Part shown: piece by piece, positions 26,922 to 37,077 of the stretch
Position numbering within the stretch: position 1 is the first letter of the stretch
How the letters are laid out: each line of letters begins with the position of its first letter
NCBI RefSeq assembly: GCF_900113745.1
Contig: NZ_FOQL01000001.1
Span: 186,001 to 250,000, forward strand
Source: Pseudomonas guineae
GTDB taxonomy: Bacteria; Pseudomonadota; Gammaproteobacteria; Pseudomonadales; Pseudomonadaceae
Length of the DNA: 64,000 bases
Reading direction: 5' to 3'
Notes under the pieces: generated by a model
Database searches by the model: none
What the model was told of the DNA's origin: nothing
Seen by the model: only the letters and a program-made list of their open reading frames with translations
Translations under genes and position numbers: made by a program

Positions 26922-26963
26922 AGGGCCGAATTAGCCGCGACACACGGCGCTTGTTGGGAGAAA

Positions 26964-26990
26964 CCTCGGGTAGCGCAGCGCAATCCGGGG
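26964..26990. repeat. Imperfect REP-like inverted repeat between ngg and the M42 peptidase gene
   Basis: CCTCGGGTA and AATCCGGGG flank a GCGCAGCGC core, giving an imperfect hairpin similar to common extragenic palindromes in pseudomonads. It lies in the 134-base gap inside the osmolyte operon. Confidence 0.35.
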
Positions 26991-27055
26991 GTTCGTTAGC
27001 AGGCGTTTTCAGACCGCACGGCTGAACTTGAAACCCATTTCACAGGAGACTTTGT

Positions 27056-28246
27056 ATGCAACAGCTCCCCGAGCCCGATCTCGATTATCTGCAAAAGGTG
27101 CTGCTGGAAATGCTCGCCATTCCCAGCCCCACCGGCTTTACCGACACCATTGTGCGCTACGTCGCCGAACGCTTGGAGGAGATCGGCATCCCCTTCGAAA
27201 TGACCCGTCGCGGCACCATTCGCGGCACCCTCAAGGGCAAGCAGAGCAGCCCCGACCGCGCGGTATCAGCGCACCTCGACACGATCGGCGCGATCGTCCG
27301 CGAGCTGCAGGACAACGGGCGCCTAGGCCTGGCCGCCGTTGGCTGCTGGTCCAGTCGTTTTGCCGAAGGCAGCCGCGTCAGCGTGTTTACCGATCACGGT
27401 GTGATTCGTGGCAGCGTGTTACCGCTGATGGCCTCCGGACACGCCTTCAACACCGCTGTGGATCAACTGCCCATCAGTTGGGACCATGTCGAGCTGCGTC
27501 TGGACGCCTACTGCAGCACCCGCGCCGACTGCGAGTCGCTGGGTATTTCAGTCGGTGACTTCGTCGCCTTCGACCCACTGCCGGAGTTCACTGAAAGTGG
27601 CCACATAAGCGCCCGCCACCTGGATGACAAAGCCGGTGTCGCCGCCCTGCTCACCGCGCTCAAGGCCATTAAAGAAAGTGGCATCGAGCCGGAAATCGAC
27701 TGCCATCCGCTGTTCACCATCACCGAGGAAGTCGGCTCTGGAGCAGCCGCCGCCCTGCCTTGGGATGTCAGCGAGTTCGTCGGCATCGATATCGCCCCGG
27801 TCGCGCCGGGCCAGCAGTCCAGCGAACACACCGTCAGCGTGGCCATGCAGGATTCCGGCGGGCCGTACGACTATCACCTGTCGCGGCAACTGTTGCGCCT
27901 AGCCGAAGAGAACGAGGTGCCAGTACGCCGCGACTTGTTCCGCTACTACCACAGCGACGCGCAATCGGCGGTTACCGCCGGCCACGATATCCGCACCGCT
28001 CTGCTCGCCTTCGGCTGCGACGCGACCCATGGCTATGAGCGCACGCACATCGACAGCCTCAAGGCCCTCAGCCGTCTGCTCGCCGCCTACCTGCTCAGCC
28101 CACCGGTATTCGCCAGCGATGCCCAGCCGGCGCAAGGCTCGTTAGAGCGCTTTAGCCACCAATTGGAGCACGATGCGCAGATGGAAAGTGATACCCGCTT
28201 GCCGACTGTCGACAGCCTGTGGCGACCACGCGATCAGGACGCTTGA
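27056..28246 (+). CDS. NAGGN-associated M42-family metallopeptidase
   Basis: A 396-residue metallopeptidase-like protein of the M42/M20 fold. The metal-binding pattern is AHLDTIG (His-x-Asp near residue 73), the bridging Asp in ARHLDDKAGVAALL, the catalytic Glu pair in TITEEVGSG, Asp in VGIDIAP, and a late His in ATHGYERTH. Members of this subfamily always travel with the NAGGN genes and probably degrade or recycle the dipeptide osmolyte. RBS CAGGAG precedes the ATG. It is the third gene of the cluster. Confidence 0.88.
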   Translation: MQQLPEPDLDYLQKVLLEMLAIPSPTGFTDTIVRYVAERLEEIGIPFEMTRRGTIRGTLKGKQSSPDRAVSAHLDTIGAIVRELQDNGRLGLAAVGCWSSRFAEGSRVSVFTDHGVIRGSVLPLMASGHAFNTAVDQLPISWDHVELRLDAYCSTRADCESLGISVGDFVAFDPLPEFTESGHISARHLDDKAGVAALLTALKAIKESGIEPEIDCHPLFTITEEVGSGAAAALPWDVSEFVGIDIAPVAPGQQSSEHTVSVAMQDSGGPYDYHLSRQLLRLAEENEVPVRRDLFRYYHSDAQSAVTAGHDIRTALLAFGCDATHGYERTHIDSLKALSRLLAAYLLSPPVFASDAQPAQGSLERFSHQLEHDAQMESDTRLPTVDSLWRPRDQDA

Positions 28247-28326
28247 AGGGCCACGCGCATCCGGGCAAAGTGACGGCATGACGCGGGGCCGGATCAGGCC
28301 TCAGATAATAATAATGAGGTCGATGA

Positions 28327-31068
28327 ATGCCGCGGATATGGCTAGCGGTGATGTTGCTCTGGCTCTGTGGTCCGGCGTGGGCGCTGCTACCTGCAACGCT
28401 TGATAGCCGCGACATACGCCTGCCATTGGGGCCTTCCATGGCTTACCTGGAAGACCCTCGGGGCGAACTGAGCATCGCACAAGTGAGCGCACTGGCCGAT
28501 GAGCGCTTTACCCCGGTGCAGGGCCCGCACGCCAACCTCGGCAAGAATGCTTCGGTCTGGTGGTTCAAGGTTCGGCTGGACAACCGCCTGACCCATAACC
28601 TGCCTGGCTATTTAGAAGTTAACTACCCGCTGCTCGATCACCTGCAAGTTTTTATGGCCGCAACCGACGGTCAGTGGCAGATGCAGGAAAGCGGTGACCG
28701 CTATGCCTTCTCCCAGCGCCCGGTGCAGGTGCGCAACTTTTGGTTTCCGCTAGAGCTGGCACCCGGCGAAAGCACCCTGCTGGTCCGCGTCGAAACCACC
28801 AGCACGATATTTATTCCGCTGCTCTTCAGCACCTACCAAGCCAGCGCCGCAGCCCAAGAAAACCTCATGGGCATCAACGGTGCGTTCTACGGCGTGCTGT
28901 TTGCGATGTTCTGCTACAACCTGTTTCTGTTTCTCTCGCTGCGCGAGTCGGCCTATTTCTGGTACCTGGTGTACAACCTGAATATTGGCCTGTTTGCCGC
29001 CAGCTTCGACGGCATGCTGTTCAAGCTGTTACCCGAGCACGTCGGCCTGCAGTCGGTGAGCATCTACATGCTGATGTATATCCACTGTCTAACGGCTACT
29101 CAGTTCAGTCGCCACTTCCTGCACACCGCACAATACTTTCCACGCCTGGACCTTGGCCTACGTTTGTTCATGATGCTGGTGGGGGGCTGCCTGGTGTCGG
29201 TGCCGTTAATCGGCATGCAGGCCTGGAATATCCTGGCCAGCCTGACCGTACTGGCAGTGTCGCTGGTACTGCTGCTTAGCGGTACGTATGTGTGGCGCCA
29301 AGGGCTGCGCTACGGCTCTTATTACATACTGGCCTGGGGCATCTTGCTGGCCTCGTTCATCATCGCCACTTCGGGCTCGCTCGGTATCGAACTGTTTGGC
29401 CTGTATGGCGCGACGGTGGTAAAAATCGGCGTAACCATTGAGCTGATCACCCTATCCATCGGCTTGGCAGACCGCATCAATATGCTTAAGGAAGAAGGCT
29501 TCAAGTCACGCCGCGCCGCCGAGCAGGCAGAAATCGAAAACCAGGCCAAGAGCCGCTTCCTGGCCAAGATGAGCCACGAGATCCGCACCCCACTGAACGG
29601 CGTGCTGGGCATGCTGCAACTGCTCAAGGAAACCGCGCTGGACCGCAGCCAGCGCTTCTATGTCGACACCATTTCCAGCTCCGGCAGTTCACTGATGGCC
29701 GTGATCAACGACATTCTTGACTACGCGCGAATCGAGTCCGGCAAACTCAGCCTGGAACATATCGAGTTCGACCTGGAAGAGTTGATTTCCGACACCCTCA
29801 GCTTATTCACCGGGCAAGCGCTGGAGAAGCGCTTGCGCCTCTACGTCAGCCTGGAAAATGGCGTACCACGGCGCATCCAAGGCGATCCGACACGCCTCAA
29901 GCAAGTGCTGATGAACCTGCTCAGTAATGCCCTGAAATTCACCGCCGAAGGCCACGTAGCGCTGAATGTGTGCCTGCGTAATGACTCCCAAGGCAACCCG
30001 CACCTGGTCTTCGCTGTCAGTGATAGCGGTATCGGCATCACTGATCAAGCACTGACTCAGTTGTTCGAGTCATTCGCCCAGGGTGACTCCAGCACCACCC
30101 GCCGTTACGGCGGCAGCGGTCTGGGCCTGTCGATTAGCAAGGAGTTGGTGGAAATGATGGGCGGCCGCATCGAGGTGCAGAGCACGCCTGGTCAAGGCAC
30201 TCGCTTCGCCTTCGATATTCCGCAGGCCGGCGACCCGCTGTTCCTCGACCCCCTGCACGAATTGCTTAAGGGTCGTACAGCCCTGCTCGCCTCACTCGAC
30301 GGCCTCGGTCTAGACGCTGTGAGTCGCCTGCTAGGACGCTGGGGGATGCGCACCGAACGCTGCCAGAACCCTGAAAAGCTGCTTGGCTATCTGCAGGACT
30401 TCACCGCCCCGCCGTTGTTGATAGTGATGACGCCCTGGCCGGGTAGCACTCAGCATTGGCTGGACTCGCTGCGCCCGCTGCTGCAACCAGGGCAACGCGT
30501 ACTAATACTTTGCGCCCCAGAGCAATGCCAAGTACTGCCCCGCGCCGCCGGCCTGCGCCTACTGAGTATGCCGCAGCCGCTGGCGCTCAATGCACTGCGC
30601 AATGCGCTACAAGAGCTCTATGAAGAACCGCGCATTGACGAGTTGCAAGCGCCCGCCAAACCCCACTGCAACAGCGGTATAGCGCCATGTATTCTGGTGG
30701 CCGAAGACAACCCAGTGAATCAACTGGTGGTCCAGGGCTTTCTGAAGAAACGCGGCTACAACGTACGCCTAGTGACCAACGGCTTGGCAGCTCTTAACGA
30801 ATACCAGCGCGACCCAAGCGCCACTCAGTTGATCCTGATGGACTGCGAAATGCCGGAGATGGATGGCTTCGAAGCCACCCGGCAAATCCGCCGTCTGGAG
30901 CGCCAATACAACCTGCCAGAAGTGCCGATCATCGCCCTCACCGCACACATCCTTGATGAGCACCGCCAGCGCGGGGTCGAATCCGGGATGAATGACTTCC
31001 TCGGCAAACCACTGGACAGCAACAAGCTCTACAACACCCTAGAAATCTACCTGCAGCCAGTGGGATAA
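28327..31068 (+). CDS. Hybrid sensor histidine kinase with 7TM-DISM sensor
   Basis: A 913-residue membrane kinase. It has a signal peptide, a periplasmic 7TMR-DISMED2 beta-domain (residues about 30-175), seven membrane helices (about 185-390), a HisKA domain with phospho-His in [11 protein letters not shown] near 420, and HATPase (DSGIGI near 563; [13 protein letters not shown] near 596). Residues about 640-755 look like a receiver domain that lacks a phospho-acceptor Asp. Residues about 785-905 form a proper receiver ([27 protein letters not shown]). It follows the osmolyte genes by 80 bases and may sense osmotic or envelope state. No HPt domain is present. Confidence 0.9.
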   Translation: MPRIWLAVMLLWLCGPAWALLPATLDSRDIRLPLGPSMAYLEDPRGELSIAQVSALADERFTPVQGPHANLGKNASVWWFKVRLDNRLTHNLPGYLEVNYPLLDHLQVFMAATDGQWQMQESGDRYAFSQRPVQVRNFWFPLELAPGESTLLVRVETTSTIFIPLLFSTYQASAAAQENLMGINGAFYGVLFAMFCYNLFLFLSLRESAYFWYLVYNLNIGLFAASFDGMLFKLLPEHVGLQSVSIYMLMYIHCLTATQFSRHFLHTAQYFPRLDLGLRLFMMLVGGCLVSVPLIGMQAWNILASLTVLAVSLVLLLSGTYVWRQGLRYGSYYILAWGILLASFIIATSGSLGIELFGLYGATVVKIGVTIELITLSIGLADRINMLKEEGFKSRRAAEQAEIENQAKSRFLAKMSHEIRTPLNGVLGMLQLLKETALDRSQRFYVDTISSSGSSLMAVINDILDYARIESGKLSLEHIEFDLEELISDTLSLFTGQALEKRLRLYVSLENGVPRRIQGDPTRLKQVLMNLLSNALKFTAEGHVALNVCLRNDSQGNPHLVFAVSDSGIGITDQALTQLFESFAQGDSSTTRRYGGSGLGLSISKELVEMMGGRIEVQSTPGQGTRFAFDIPQAGDPLFLDPLHELLKGRTALLASLDGLGLDAVSRLLGRWGMRTERCQNPEKLLGYLQDFTAPPLLIVMTPWPGSTQHWLDSLRPLLQPGQRVLILCAPEQCQVLPRAAGLRLLSMPQPLALNALRNALQELYEEPRIDELQAPAKPHCNSGIAPCILVAEDNPVNQLVVQGFLKKRGYNVRLVTNGLAALNEYQRDPSATQLILMDCEMPEMDGFEATRQIRRLERQYNLPEVPIIALTAHILDEHRQRGVESGMNDFLGKPLDSNKLYNTLEIYLQPVG

Positions 31069-31137
31069 ACACAGCACAAACATGGCCAGGCAGTCCTGCG
31101 CGCGTTAGCATCGCCGCTGCGTTCTGGAGACCAAACT

Positions 31138-31377
31138 GTGCTGATTCCTTATGACCTGCTCGAAGCTGACACCCTGACCCGCCTGATCGAAGATTTCGTC
31201 ACCCGCGACGGCACCGACAACGGCGACGAAACACCGCTGCACACGCGTATCGAACGCGTACGCCATGCGTTGAGCAAAGGCCAGGCAGTGATTGTTTTCG
31301 ATGCTGAAAGCCAGCAATGTCAGCTGGCGTTGAAACGCGATGTGCCAAAAGAATGGCTGGATGCGCTAGAGCAATAG
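31138..31377 (+). CDS. yheU: YheU-family small protein
   Basis: A 79-residue acidic protein of the UPF0270 (YheU) family: LIPYDLLEADTLTRLIEDFVTRDGTDNG at the N-terminus and a conserved VIVFDAESQQCQL strand. The start is GTG with GGAGA upstream. Function unknown. It follows the hybrid kinase by 69 bases and converges with the next gene. Confidence 0.88.
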   Translation: MLIPYDLLEADTLTRLIEDFVTRDGTDNGDETPLHTRIERVRHALSKGQAVIVFDAESQQCQLALKRDVPKEWLDALEQ

Positions 31378-31395
31378 TCGCGTTAAACCTTTGGA

Positions 31396-31824
31396 TTAGC
31401 CGCGCAAACCACCCTCGCGCTCCCACGCGCAGCGCACGCGCAACTCACCTTCCTGCGGGCTGTGAAAACCGTCGTCTGATTCCCAGCGAAACGTGTGCGT
31501 ACCGTTCAGTTCGGTTTCCAGGTGCACCACCGCGCTGGCCCAGTACAGGCGTTTGAGCAGGGCTTCGAACTGCTTGATCCACAGGCTCCACTCGTACTCT
31601 ACGGTACGGTAGCTGGCCCCGAAGTGGATCACCTGGGTCTGATACACGCCATCGCCCGGCAGCTCGCTAAAAGCAAACATCTCACGGCCAAGCAAGCTCC
31701 AGGCATCACCCACTGGCAGGTCGGCAAGCACCTGCCGATTGATTTCACGGCGCAAACGGCTTTCCGCCGGACTGTCCGACGGCCAGTCACGGATACAACC
31801 ATAAACAATGGATTCGGACTCCAC
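31396..31824 (-). CDS. Hypothetical protein
   Basis: A 142-residue soluble protein, Trp- and Glu-rich, opening ESESIVYGCIRDWPSDSP and ending in beta-strand-like sequence (HTFRWESDDGFHS). No signal peptide or membrane segment. I do not recognise the family. The start is ambiguous: GTG at 31824 has GGAG at good spacing, while an in-frame TTG at 31845 has AAGG; the GTG is preferred. It converges on yheU with an 18-base gap. Confidence 0.65.
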   Translation of the reverse strand: MESESIVYGCIRDWPSDSPAESRLRREINRQVLADLPVGDAWSLLGREMFAFSELPGDGVYQTQVIHFGASYRTVEYEWSLWIKQFEALLKRLYWASAVVHLETELNGTHTFRWESDDGFHSPQEGELRVRCAWEREGGLRG

Positions 31825-31933
31825 GCAGGCACTCCAGCAAATCAAGGCTGCCTTCTATCACAGCCGCCAAGGCCAAGGAAGGAACGGCGGCTAAATAAGC
31901 GTTATTGCCGCGAAGATCGACACTCAACTGACG

Positions 31934-33097
31934 TTATGCAGCCGCCCGTACTCGCCCACGCCCCAACACCCAAGCCAGCAGCGTCATCACCAGTGCCAGC
32001 GCCGTCAGCACCATAAATGGCAGCTGGTAGTTACCGGCCAAATCGCGCGCCAGGCCGGTCAACACTGGGGTTAGACAGGCCAGGCTGTAGCCCATGCACA
32101 GCATCATCGCGGTCCAGCGGCTGACCGCCATGGGTGATGCCGCTTCATACAGCGGTAACACCAATGACAGAGCAAAGGAGCCACCCAGGCCGAAACCGAC
32201 AGTAACCGCCCACAACTCGGGCAGCACGGTGGGCTGAAAGGTGATCATCATCAGGCTGATCGACGACAACAAGCCGCAGCCCATCAGCAACGCATAGCGA
32301 TTCTGGAAGCGCTGTGCCAACCAGGGCAACAGGAACGAACTGGGCAAGCCCATCAACATCGACACGCTGAATAGGCTGTTGCTGTGGATCAGACTCAACC
32401 CCGCTTCGTGATAACGCGCCACCGCCCAGGTGGCCAGGGCGTAAAACAACCCGGCCTGCAGAGCGAAAAATGCACTGATCAGCCAGGCACGCGGCTGCCG
32501 CCAGGGCAAACCTCCAGCCGTCTCACCGTCGGTCTCAATACGATTAGGCAAGCACAGCCACAGCAACAGCCCGACTAACGCTGGTAAAGCCCAAACAGCC
32601 AGACCATGGCTCCAGTCATCGCCCAGTAACTGCGTAGCTGGCGCCGTCAGCACCGCACCGCCTGCTCCGCCAATCGCCATACTTAAGGAATACCAACCGA
32701 CCACACTGCCCATGCGCCCGGCAAAATGGCGTTTGATAAAGCCCGAAAGCAACGGCCCGGCGACGGCAATAGCGGCGCCCAGGAGCACCGCACTGCCAAT
32801 CAAAATCACACTGACATGGGCCATTACACGCAGCAGCAAAGCCAGCGCAATCAGCGCCATACACAGAGCGATGGTGCGCTCAAGCCCCAGCCGCAGCGCC
32901 AAACGCGGCGCAAAAGGCGCTAACAAGCCCATGCACAAAACAGGTAGCGCAGTGGTCAGGCTGATCAGGCTGCGGCTCAAGGCCAACTCAGTGGCAATCC
33001 GCTCGATCAGCGGGGCCAAAGAGGTAATGCCAGGCCGCAGATTTATTGCAGCCAGAACGAGGGCCAGCAATAGCAAGCCCTGGGGGAAAGGTTTCAC
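31934..33097 (-). CDS. MFS transporter, CynX/NimT type
   Basis: A 387-residue carrier with 12 predicted helices. The opening LVLAAINLRPGITSLAPLIERI is the signature of the CynX/NimT (cyanate/nitroimidazole) branch of the major facilitator superfamily. The start is GTG at 33097 with GGATG upstream. A 28-base palindrome lies just upstream of the start. Substrate unknown; there is no cyanase gene nearby. Confidence 0.85.
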   Translation of the reverse strand: MKPFPQGLLLLALVLAAINLRPGITSLAPLIERIATELALSRSLISLTTALPVLCMGLLAPFAPRLALRLGLERTIALCMALIALALLLRVMAHVSVILIGSAVLLGAAIAVAGPLLSGFIKRHFAGRMGSVVGWYSLSMAIGGAGGAVLTAPATQLLGDDWSHGLAVWALPALVGLLLWLCLPNRIETDGETAGGLPWRQPRAWLISAFFALQAGLFYALATWAVARYHEAGLSLIHSNSLFSVSMLMGLPSSFLLPWLAQRFQNRYALLMGCGLLSSISLMMITFQPTVLPELWAVTVGFGLGGSFALSLVLPLYEAASPMAVSRWTAMMLCMGYSLACLTPVLTGLARDLAGNYQLPFMVLTALALVMTLLAWVLGRGRVRAAA

Positions 33098-33112
33098 AGA
33101 ACATCCATCAAT

Positions 33113-33140
33113 TTCGCGGTCATGCCGGCATGACCGCGAA
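33113..33140. repeat. Perfect 28-base palindrome upstream of the CynX-like gene
   Basis: TTCGCGGTCATGCC followed directly by GGCATGACCGCGAA, with no spacer. It lies 16 bases before the transporter start and 73 bases past the SDR stop on the same strand. It could end the SDR transcript, act as an operator, or be a REP element. Confidence 0.55.
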
Positions 33141-33212
33141 CCTTAGAGCGCAAGCCCATCGCAAACAAGCCCGAGCGGCGATAAAGCTAACCGTTACATC
33201 AGCAGCGCATGA

Positions 33213-34019
33213 TCACTTAGTCCGTGGCGCGCGCATCTTGTCGGCCATTTTGGTCATTTCGTCATACAGCAACTGTGCATTCTGCTTTTTCAACGCCCAA
33301 GCCATACGACCTTGCTCATGGGGCAGAATCATGAACTCGCCTTTATCGATCTCTTGATAAATGTAATCAGCAATATCCGCTGCACTGATCGGCGAGCTTT
33401 CCAGCAGCTTGCCAACCTGCGCCTTCATCGCCGGCGTTGGACCGCGGAAGGAGTCCAGCAGATTGGTCTGGAAGAACGAGGGGCACACCACATGGACGCC
33501 AACTTCGTGCATCTTCAGCTCAATCAACAGGCTTTCCGACAACGCCACCACGCCAGCCTTGGCCACGTTGTAGTTGCTCATAGCCGGCCCCTGCATCAAC
33601 GCCGCCATCGAGGCGATGTTGACGATCTTGCCTTTGCTCTTTTCCAGCAGCGGCAGGAAGGCCTTGCAGCCTTTGACTACGCCCATCAGGTTGATCGCGA
33701 TCTGCCAATCCCAATCCTCCAACGACAACTCACTGAAGAAGCCACCCGAGGCAACGCCTGCATTGTTGACGATGACATCGATGCCGCCGAGCTTTTCTTC
33801 GCAAGCCTGGGCGAATGCCGTTAACTGGCTGTAATCACGCACATCACAGCGCTGGGTGAAACCATCACCGCCTGCATCGCGAACCATCTGCAGGGTTTCT
33901 GTGAGGCCCGGTTCATTGACATCCGACAGCGCCAACTGCCAACCCTCACGCGCCCAACGCAGGGCAATCTCACGCCCTAAACCCGAACCTGCGCCGGTGA
34001 TCATCATGCGATTTTGCAT
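33213..34019 (-). CDS. Short-chain dehydrogenase/reductase
   Basis: A 268-residue classical SDR: cofactor loop TGAGSGLGREIAL (residues 8-20), NNAGVASGG near 90, catalytic Ser in IVNIASMAAL and the YxxxK pair in SNYNVAKAG. Asp in ALSDVNEPG at the end of beta2 suggests an NAD(H) preference. The ATG at 34019 starts at the natural SDR N-terminus (MQNRMMITGAG); an upstream in-frame extension of 25 codons has no SDR character. Substrate unknown. Confidence 0.88.
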   Translation of the reverse strand: MQNRMMITGAGSGLGREIALRWAREGWQLALSDVNEPGLTETLQMVRDAGGDGFTQRCDVRDYSQLTAFAQACEEKLGGIDVIVNNAGVASGGFFSELSLEDWDWQIAINLMGVVKGCKAFLPLLEKSKGKIVNIASMAALMQGPAMSNYNVAKAGVVALSESLLIELKMHEVGVHVVCPSFFQTNLLDSFRGPTPAMKAQVGKLLESSPISAADIADYIYQEIDKGEFMILPHEQGRMAWALKKQNAQLLYDEMTKMADKMRAPRTK

Positions 34020-34170
34020 AGGAAAGCTGCCTTTGCTGCTGTGGTTGATGGGGCCAGTGTAGCCGGGGGAATTATCCAACCTGCACACCATCACTTCTCT
34101 GAATAAGGCAGCCTAAGCTCAACTCACGGCCGTAGATAAAGAACCAAAGTAAAAAAGTGACACGCATAAA

Positions 34171-34193
34171 AAAGCCGGTAAATAACCGGCTTT
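34171..34193 (-). terminator. Terminator of comEA
   Basis: Arms AAAGCCGGT (34171-34179) and ACCGGCTTT (34185-34193) with a five-base loop. Read on the minus strand, the second arm runs into TTTTTTATG. It begins 24 bases past the comEA-like stop. Confidence 0.85.
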
Positions 34194-34216
34194 CTTTCCC
34201 CTAACAACTTAGCGCA

Positions 34217-34540
34217 TCAGTTGGCATTCAACTTACCGCGATTCTTTTCCAAGGTTGCTTCGCCTATACCTTTAACTTCCAGCAACTCATCCACCGAGGC
34301 AAAGTCGCCATGCTCATCACGATACGCAACAATGGCTTGCGCTTTAACCGCACCAATGCCTAACAACTCACGCTGTAGCGTGGCAGCATCGGCAGTATTG
34401 AGATTAACCGTGGTAACTGCAGCAACTTCAGCACTCTGTGCTTCTGCGCCAGAGGGGCTGGGCACTTCCGCCGCTGATACCATCAACGAGAAAGAAGCCA
34501 GCAAGGCAAACAACAGAGAAGAGAGTTTAGCGTTAAGCAT
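34217..34540 (-). CDS. ComEA-like helix-hairpin-helix DNA-binding protein
   Basis: A 107-residue exported protein: signal peptide (residues 1-23), a short Ala/Glu/Val linker, then a double helix-hairpin-helix domain (VNLNTADAATLQRELLGIGAVKAQ and FASVDELLEVKGIGEATLEK). Single-domain ComEA proteins bind DNA in the periplasm during uptake. RBS AAAGGA precedes the ATG. A homologue occupies the same place, beside wbpM, in P. aeruginosa. Confidence 0.88.
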   Translation of the reverse strand: MLNAKLSSLLFALLASFSLMVSAAEVPSPSGAEAQSAEVAAVTTVNLNTADAATLQRELLGIGAVKAQAIVAYRDEHGDFASVDELLEVKGIGEATLEKNRGKLNAN

Positions 34541-34842
34541 ATGTGCGTCCTTTCAATAGTTTTATCGAGGCGCGTGGGACATCCCGCTCCACGCTTTCTC
34601 AAAACTAGACGCTGTTACACAACTGTCAAACTACCCTGACAAAAATTTTCCCTTTGTGACTCATGACGCTTTGAAGCAGCATCCACGTGCTGCAGGGGCA
34701 GGCACATAACTCGATATGCAGGAGCGGGCTTGCCCAAGAAATTCAGGTAAGCCTCCATCGCCAAAATCAACGATGCACCCGTCATCAATCGTGGCCACGG
34801 CCGTCCCTACAAATTGAACAAAAGGTATCTGTGAGCGTTTCT
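34541..34842. other. Intergenic region between comEA and wbpM
   Basis: A 302-base stretch without a gene. It holds the comEA promoter candidate (34602-34629), a GCGTGG/CCACGC hairpin at 34572-34594 in the comEA leader, and a REP-like fragment GGAGCGGGCTTGCCC at 34721-34735. A CCACGGCC-rich stretch lies near 34793-34805, just downstream of the wbpM end. Confidence 0.5.
34602..34629 (-). promoter_or_regulatory. Candidate promoter of comEA
   Basis: On the minus strand, TTGACA (34629-34624) and TAGTTT (34607-34602) are 16 bases apart, giving a leader of about 55 bases to the comEA ATG. The -35 is perfect and the -10 is weak. Confidence 0.4.
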
Positions 34843-36849
34843 TTATGGCTCTATTCGGCGCTGCTGATAAATCCAGTCGACAATTTCACCTTCTGGTTTG
34901 TAGCCACTCACCGTCTCGCGCAATAGCTGGCGCACCCGATCATAGTCATCGCGCTCAACGGCTCCGAGCAACTCACTCAAACGCACCTTGAACGCCTCCC
35001 AAGGCAGATGTTCTTCATTGGCCCGCATGATCATTGGATGCTCAGTCGGGCTGACGTTGTCGCCGATCAGCAACTCTTCGTAAAGCTTCTCGCCAGGGCG
35101 CAAGCCGGAAAACTCAATGGCAATATCGCCCTGTAGGCTCTTTGCTGACCGAACGCTCAAGCCACTGAGGTGGATCATTTTTTCCGCCAGCTCAGCAATT
35201 TTCACCGGCTCACCCATGTCCAACACAAACACATCGCCGCCTTCCCCCATGGCCCCGGCCTGGATCACCAACTGCGCCGCTTCGGGGATGGTCATAAAGT
35301 AGCGAGTGATATTGGGGTGCGTGACCGTCACCGGCCCGCCCTTGCGGATTTGCTCGTGAAACAGCGGAATCACCGAGCCGGATGAGCCCAACACATTGCC
35401 AAAACGCACCATAGTAAAGCGCGTTTTATTTAACTGACGCAGCGCCTTGTCATCGTCGAACAATACGGGGGCAGCCTCACGGCTAAGCGCCTGCAACACC
35501 ATCTCGGCGAGGCGCTTTGTACTACCCATAACATTGGTAGGGCGTACCGCTTTGTCAGTGGAGATCAACACAAAATTGCTCACCCCTGCCCTGATCGCTG
35601 CCTGCGCGGTGTTCAGCGTACCGAGCAGGTTATTCAGCACGCCTTCGGCAATGTTGTGCTCCACCATCGGCACATGCTTATAGGCGGCCGCGTGATAGAC
35701 GGTGTCCACCTTCCAGGTCTGCATCACATCCAGCAGCCTATCGGCGTTGCGAATCGAGCCCAGAATCGGCACCAAGCAAAGTGGCAACGACTCACGCTTG
35801 ATTCGCGCCTCCAACTCGCTGTGAATGCTGTAAAGGTTGAACTCGCTGTGCTCGAACAACAGCAGCGTTGCGGGCTCGTTAAGCATAATCTGCCGGCATA
35901 ACTCAGCGCCAATTGAGCCGCCAGCGCCAGTGACCGCCACCACCTGACCACGAATGCAGCGTTCAAACAACACCTGCTGCGGCGGGACGGAATCGCGCCC
36001 CAGCAAATCGGCGATATCAACTTCCTGAACATCCTCGACCTTGACCCGGCCACTGGCCAAATCCATAAAGCCGGGAATGCTGCGCACATGCAGCGGAAAG
36101 CACTCCAACTCCTCAAGAATCTGCCGCCGCCGCCCGCGCGAAGCCGACGGCATGGCCAAGAGAATTTCATTGGTACCCGTTTCGTCAATCATCTGCTGGA
36201 TATGCTTGGAGGTGTAAACCCGCAGCCCGGCAATAGTGCGATTGGCAATACTTGAATCATCATCAATAAAGGCCACCGGGCGCATAGCACGCCCAAGACG
36301 CAAGGCCGCATTAAGTTGGTTGCCCGCCGCGCCAGCGCCATAAATAGCAACTTTCGGCATACCGCGCTCGCGTCCTTGCAGCCTGCTGGGGTGCTCGGCG
36401 GTAAACCAATCGCCCATAAAATACTGGCGCATCAACAAGCGCAGCCCACCAAGCAATACAAGGCTCAACCACCAGTAATTGAGCACCATCGAGCGCGGCA
36501 CGAGCTTGGGTGCCCCCTGATACCAATAAACTGCCAGCGCCAGTACTAACGCCGACAGCGTAACGGCCTTGCCAATGGCCAGCAGTGCATCGTTACCGAA
36601 ATAACGCATCACGGCGCGGTACATACCGAAGCGAACAAACAGCGGAATAGCGATGACCGGCGCCAACACAAATAACCAGGCATGCCCAGCAAAAGGTTCG
36701 ATGGCCCGGCTATCGCCCAAACGCACCACAAAGGCCAACCAAAGCGCACTCCAGACAAGCACCACATCCATGGCAACCTGAATCAGCCGTTTGTGGCGTC
36801 GTGGCAAACTCACCAGACGGCTACGCAAATTTTCAGCAAGTCTTAACAC
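34843..36849 (-). CDS. wbpM: Membrane-bound UDP-GlcNAc 4,6-dehydratase WbpM
   Basis: A 668-residue protein: four N-terminal membrane helices (residues about 20-140), a CoA-binding-like Rossmann domain (VAIYGAGAAGNQLN near 167), then the large extended-SDR domain with VTGAGGSIG at 306-314. The catalytic triad of this subfamily, Ser430, Met441 and Lys445 (STDKAVRPTNVMGSTK), has Met in place of Tyr, as in WbpM/FlaA1-type dehydratases. It makes UDP-4-keto-6-deoxy-GlcNAc for the first O-unit sugar. Start is GTG with GAGGAG upstream. It is the last gene of the O-antigen locus, as in P. aeruginosa. Confidence 0.93.
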   Translation of the reverse strand: MLRLAENLRSRLVSLPRRHKRLIQVAMDVVLVWSALWLAFVVRLGDSRAIEPFAGHAWLFVLAPVIAIPLFVRFGMYRAVMRYFGNDALLAIGKAVTLSALVLALAVYWYQGAPKLVPRSMVLNYWWLSLVLLGGLRLLMRQYFMGDWFTAEHPSRLQGRERGMPKVAIYGAGAAGNQLNAALRLGRAMRPVAFIDDDSSIANRTIAGLRVYTSKHIQQMIDETGTNEILLAMPSASRGRRRQILEELECFPLHVRSIPGFMDLASGRVKVEDVQEVDIADLLGRDSVPPQQVLFERCIRGQVVAVTGAGGSIGAELCRQIMLNEPATLLLFEHSEFNLYSIHSELEARIKRESLPLCLVPILGSIRNADRLLDVMQTWKVDTVYHAAAYKHVPMVEHNIAEGVLNNLLGTLNTAQAAIRAGVSNFVLISTDKAVRPTNVMGSTKRLAEMVLQALSREAAPVLFDDDKALRQLNKTRFTMVRFGNVLGSSGSVIPLFHEQIRKGGPVTVTHPNITRYFMTIPEAAQLVIQAGAMGEGGDVFVLDMGEPVKIAELAEKMIHLSGLSVRSAKSLQGDIAIEFSGLRPGEKLYEELLIGDNVSPTEHPMIMRANEEHLPWEAFKVRLSELLGAVERDDYDRVRQLLRETVSGYKPEGEIVDWIYQQRRIEP

Positions 36850-37077
36850 GATGACTCCTCAATGCTTAGAGCATGACCACAGCGAGATGGAGCCCCTGGT
36901 GGCTAAACAATCACAACTATTGTTGGAGAACTCAGTAGCGAATGCACGGCCACCTAAAAACCCCAAGCAATTAGCTGCCTTAAAGAGCGGATTCAGTTGC
37001 AATGGCGTACAACATTCGCCAAATCATAAGCAGCAGCTAACACCGCATTCAGCCACACAACCACCCTGAGCCACGAG

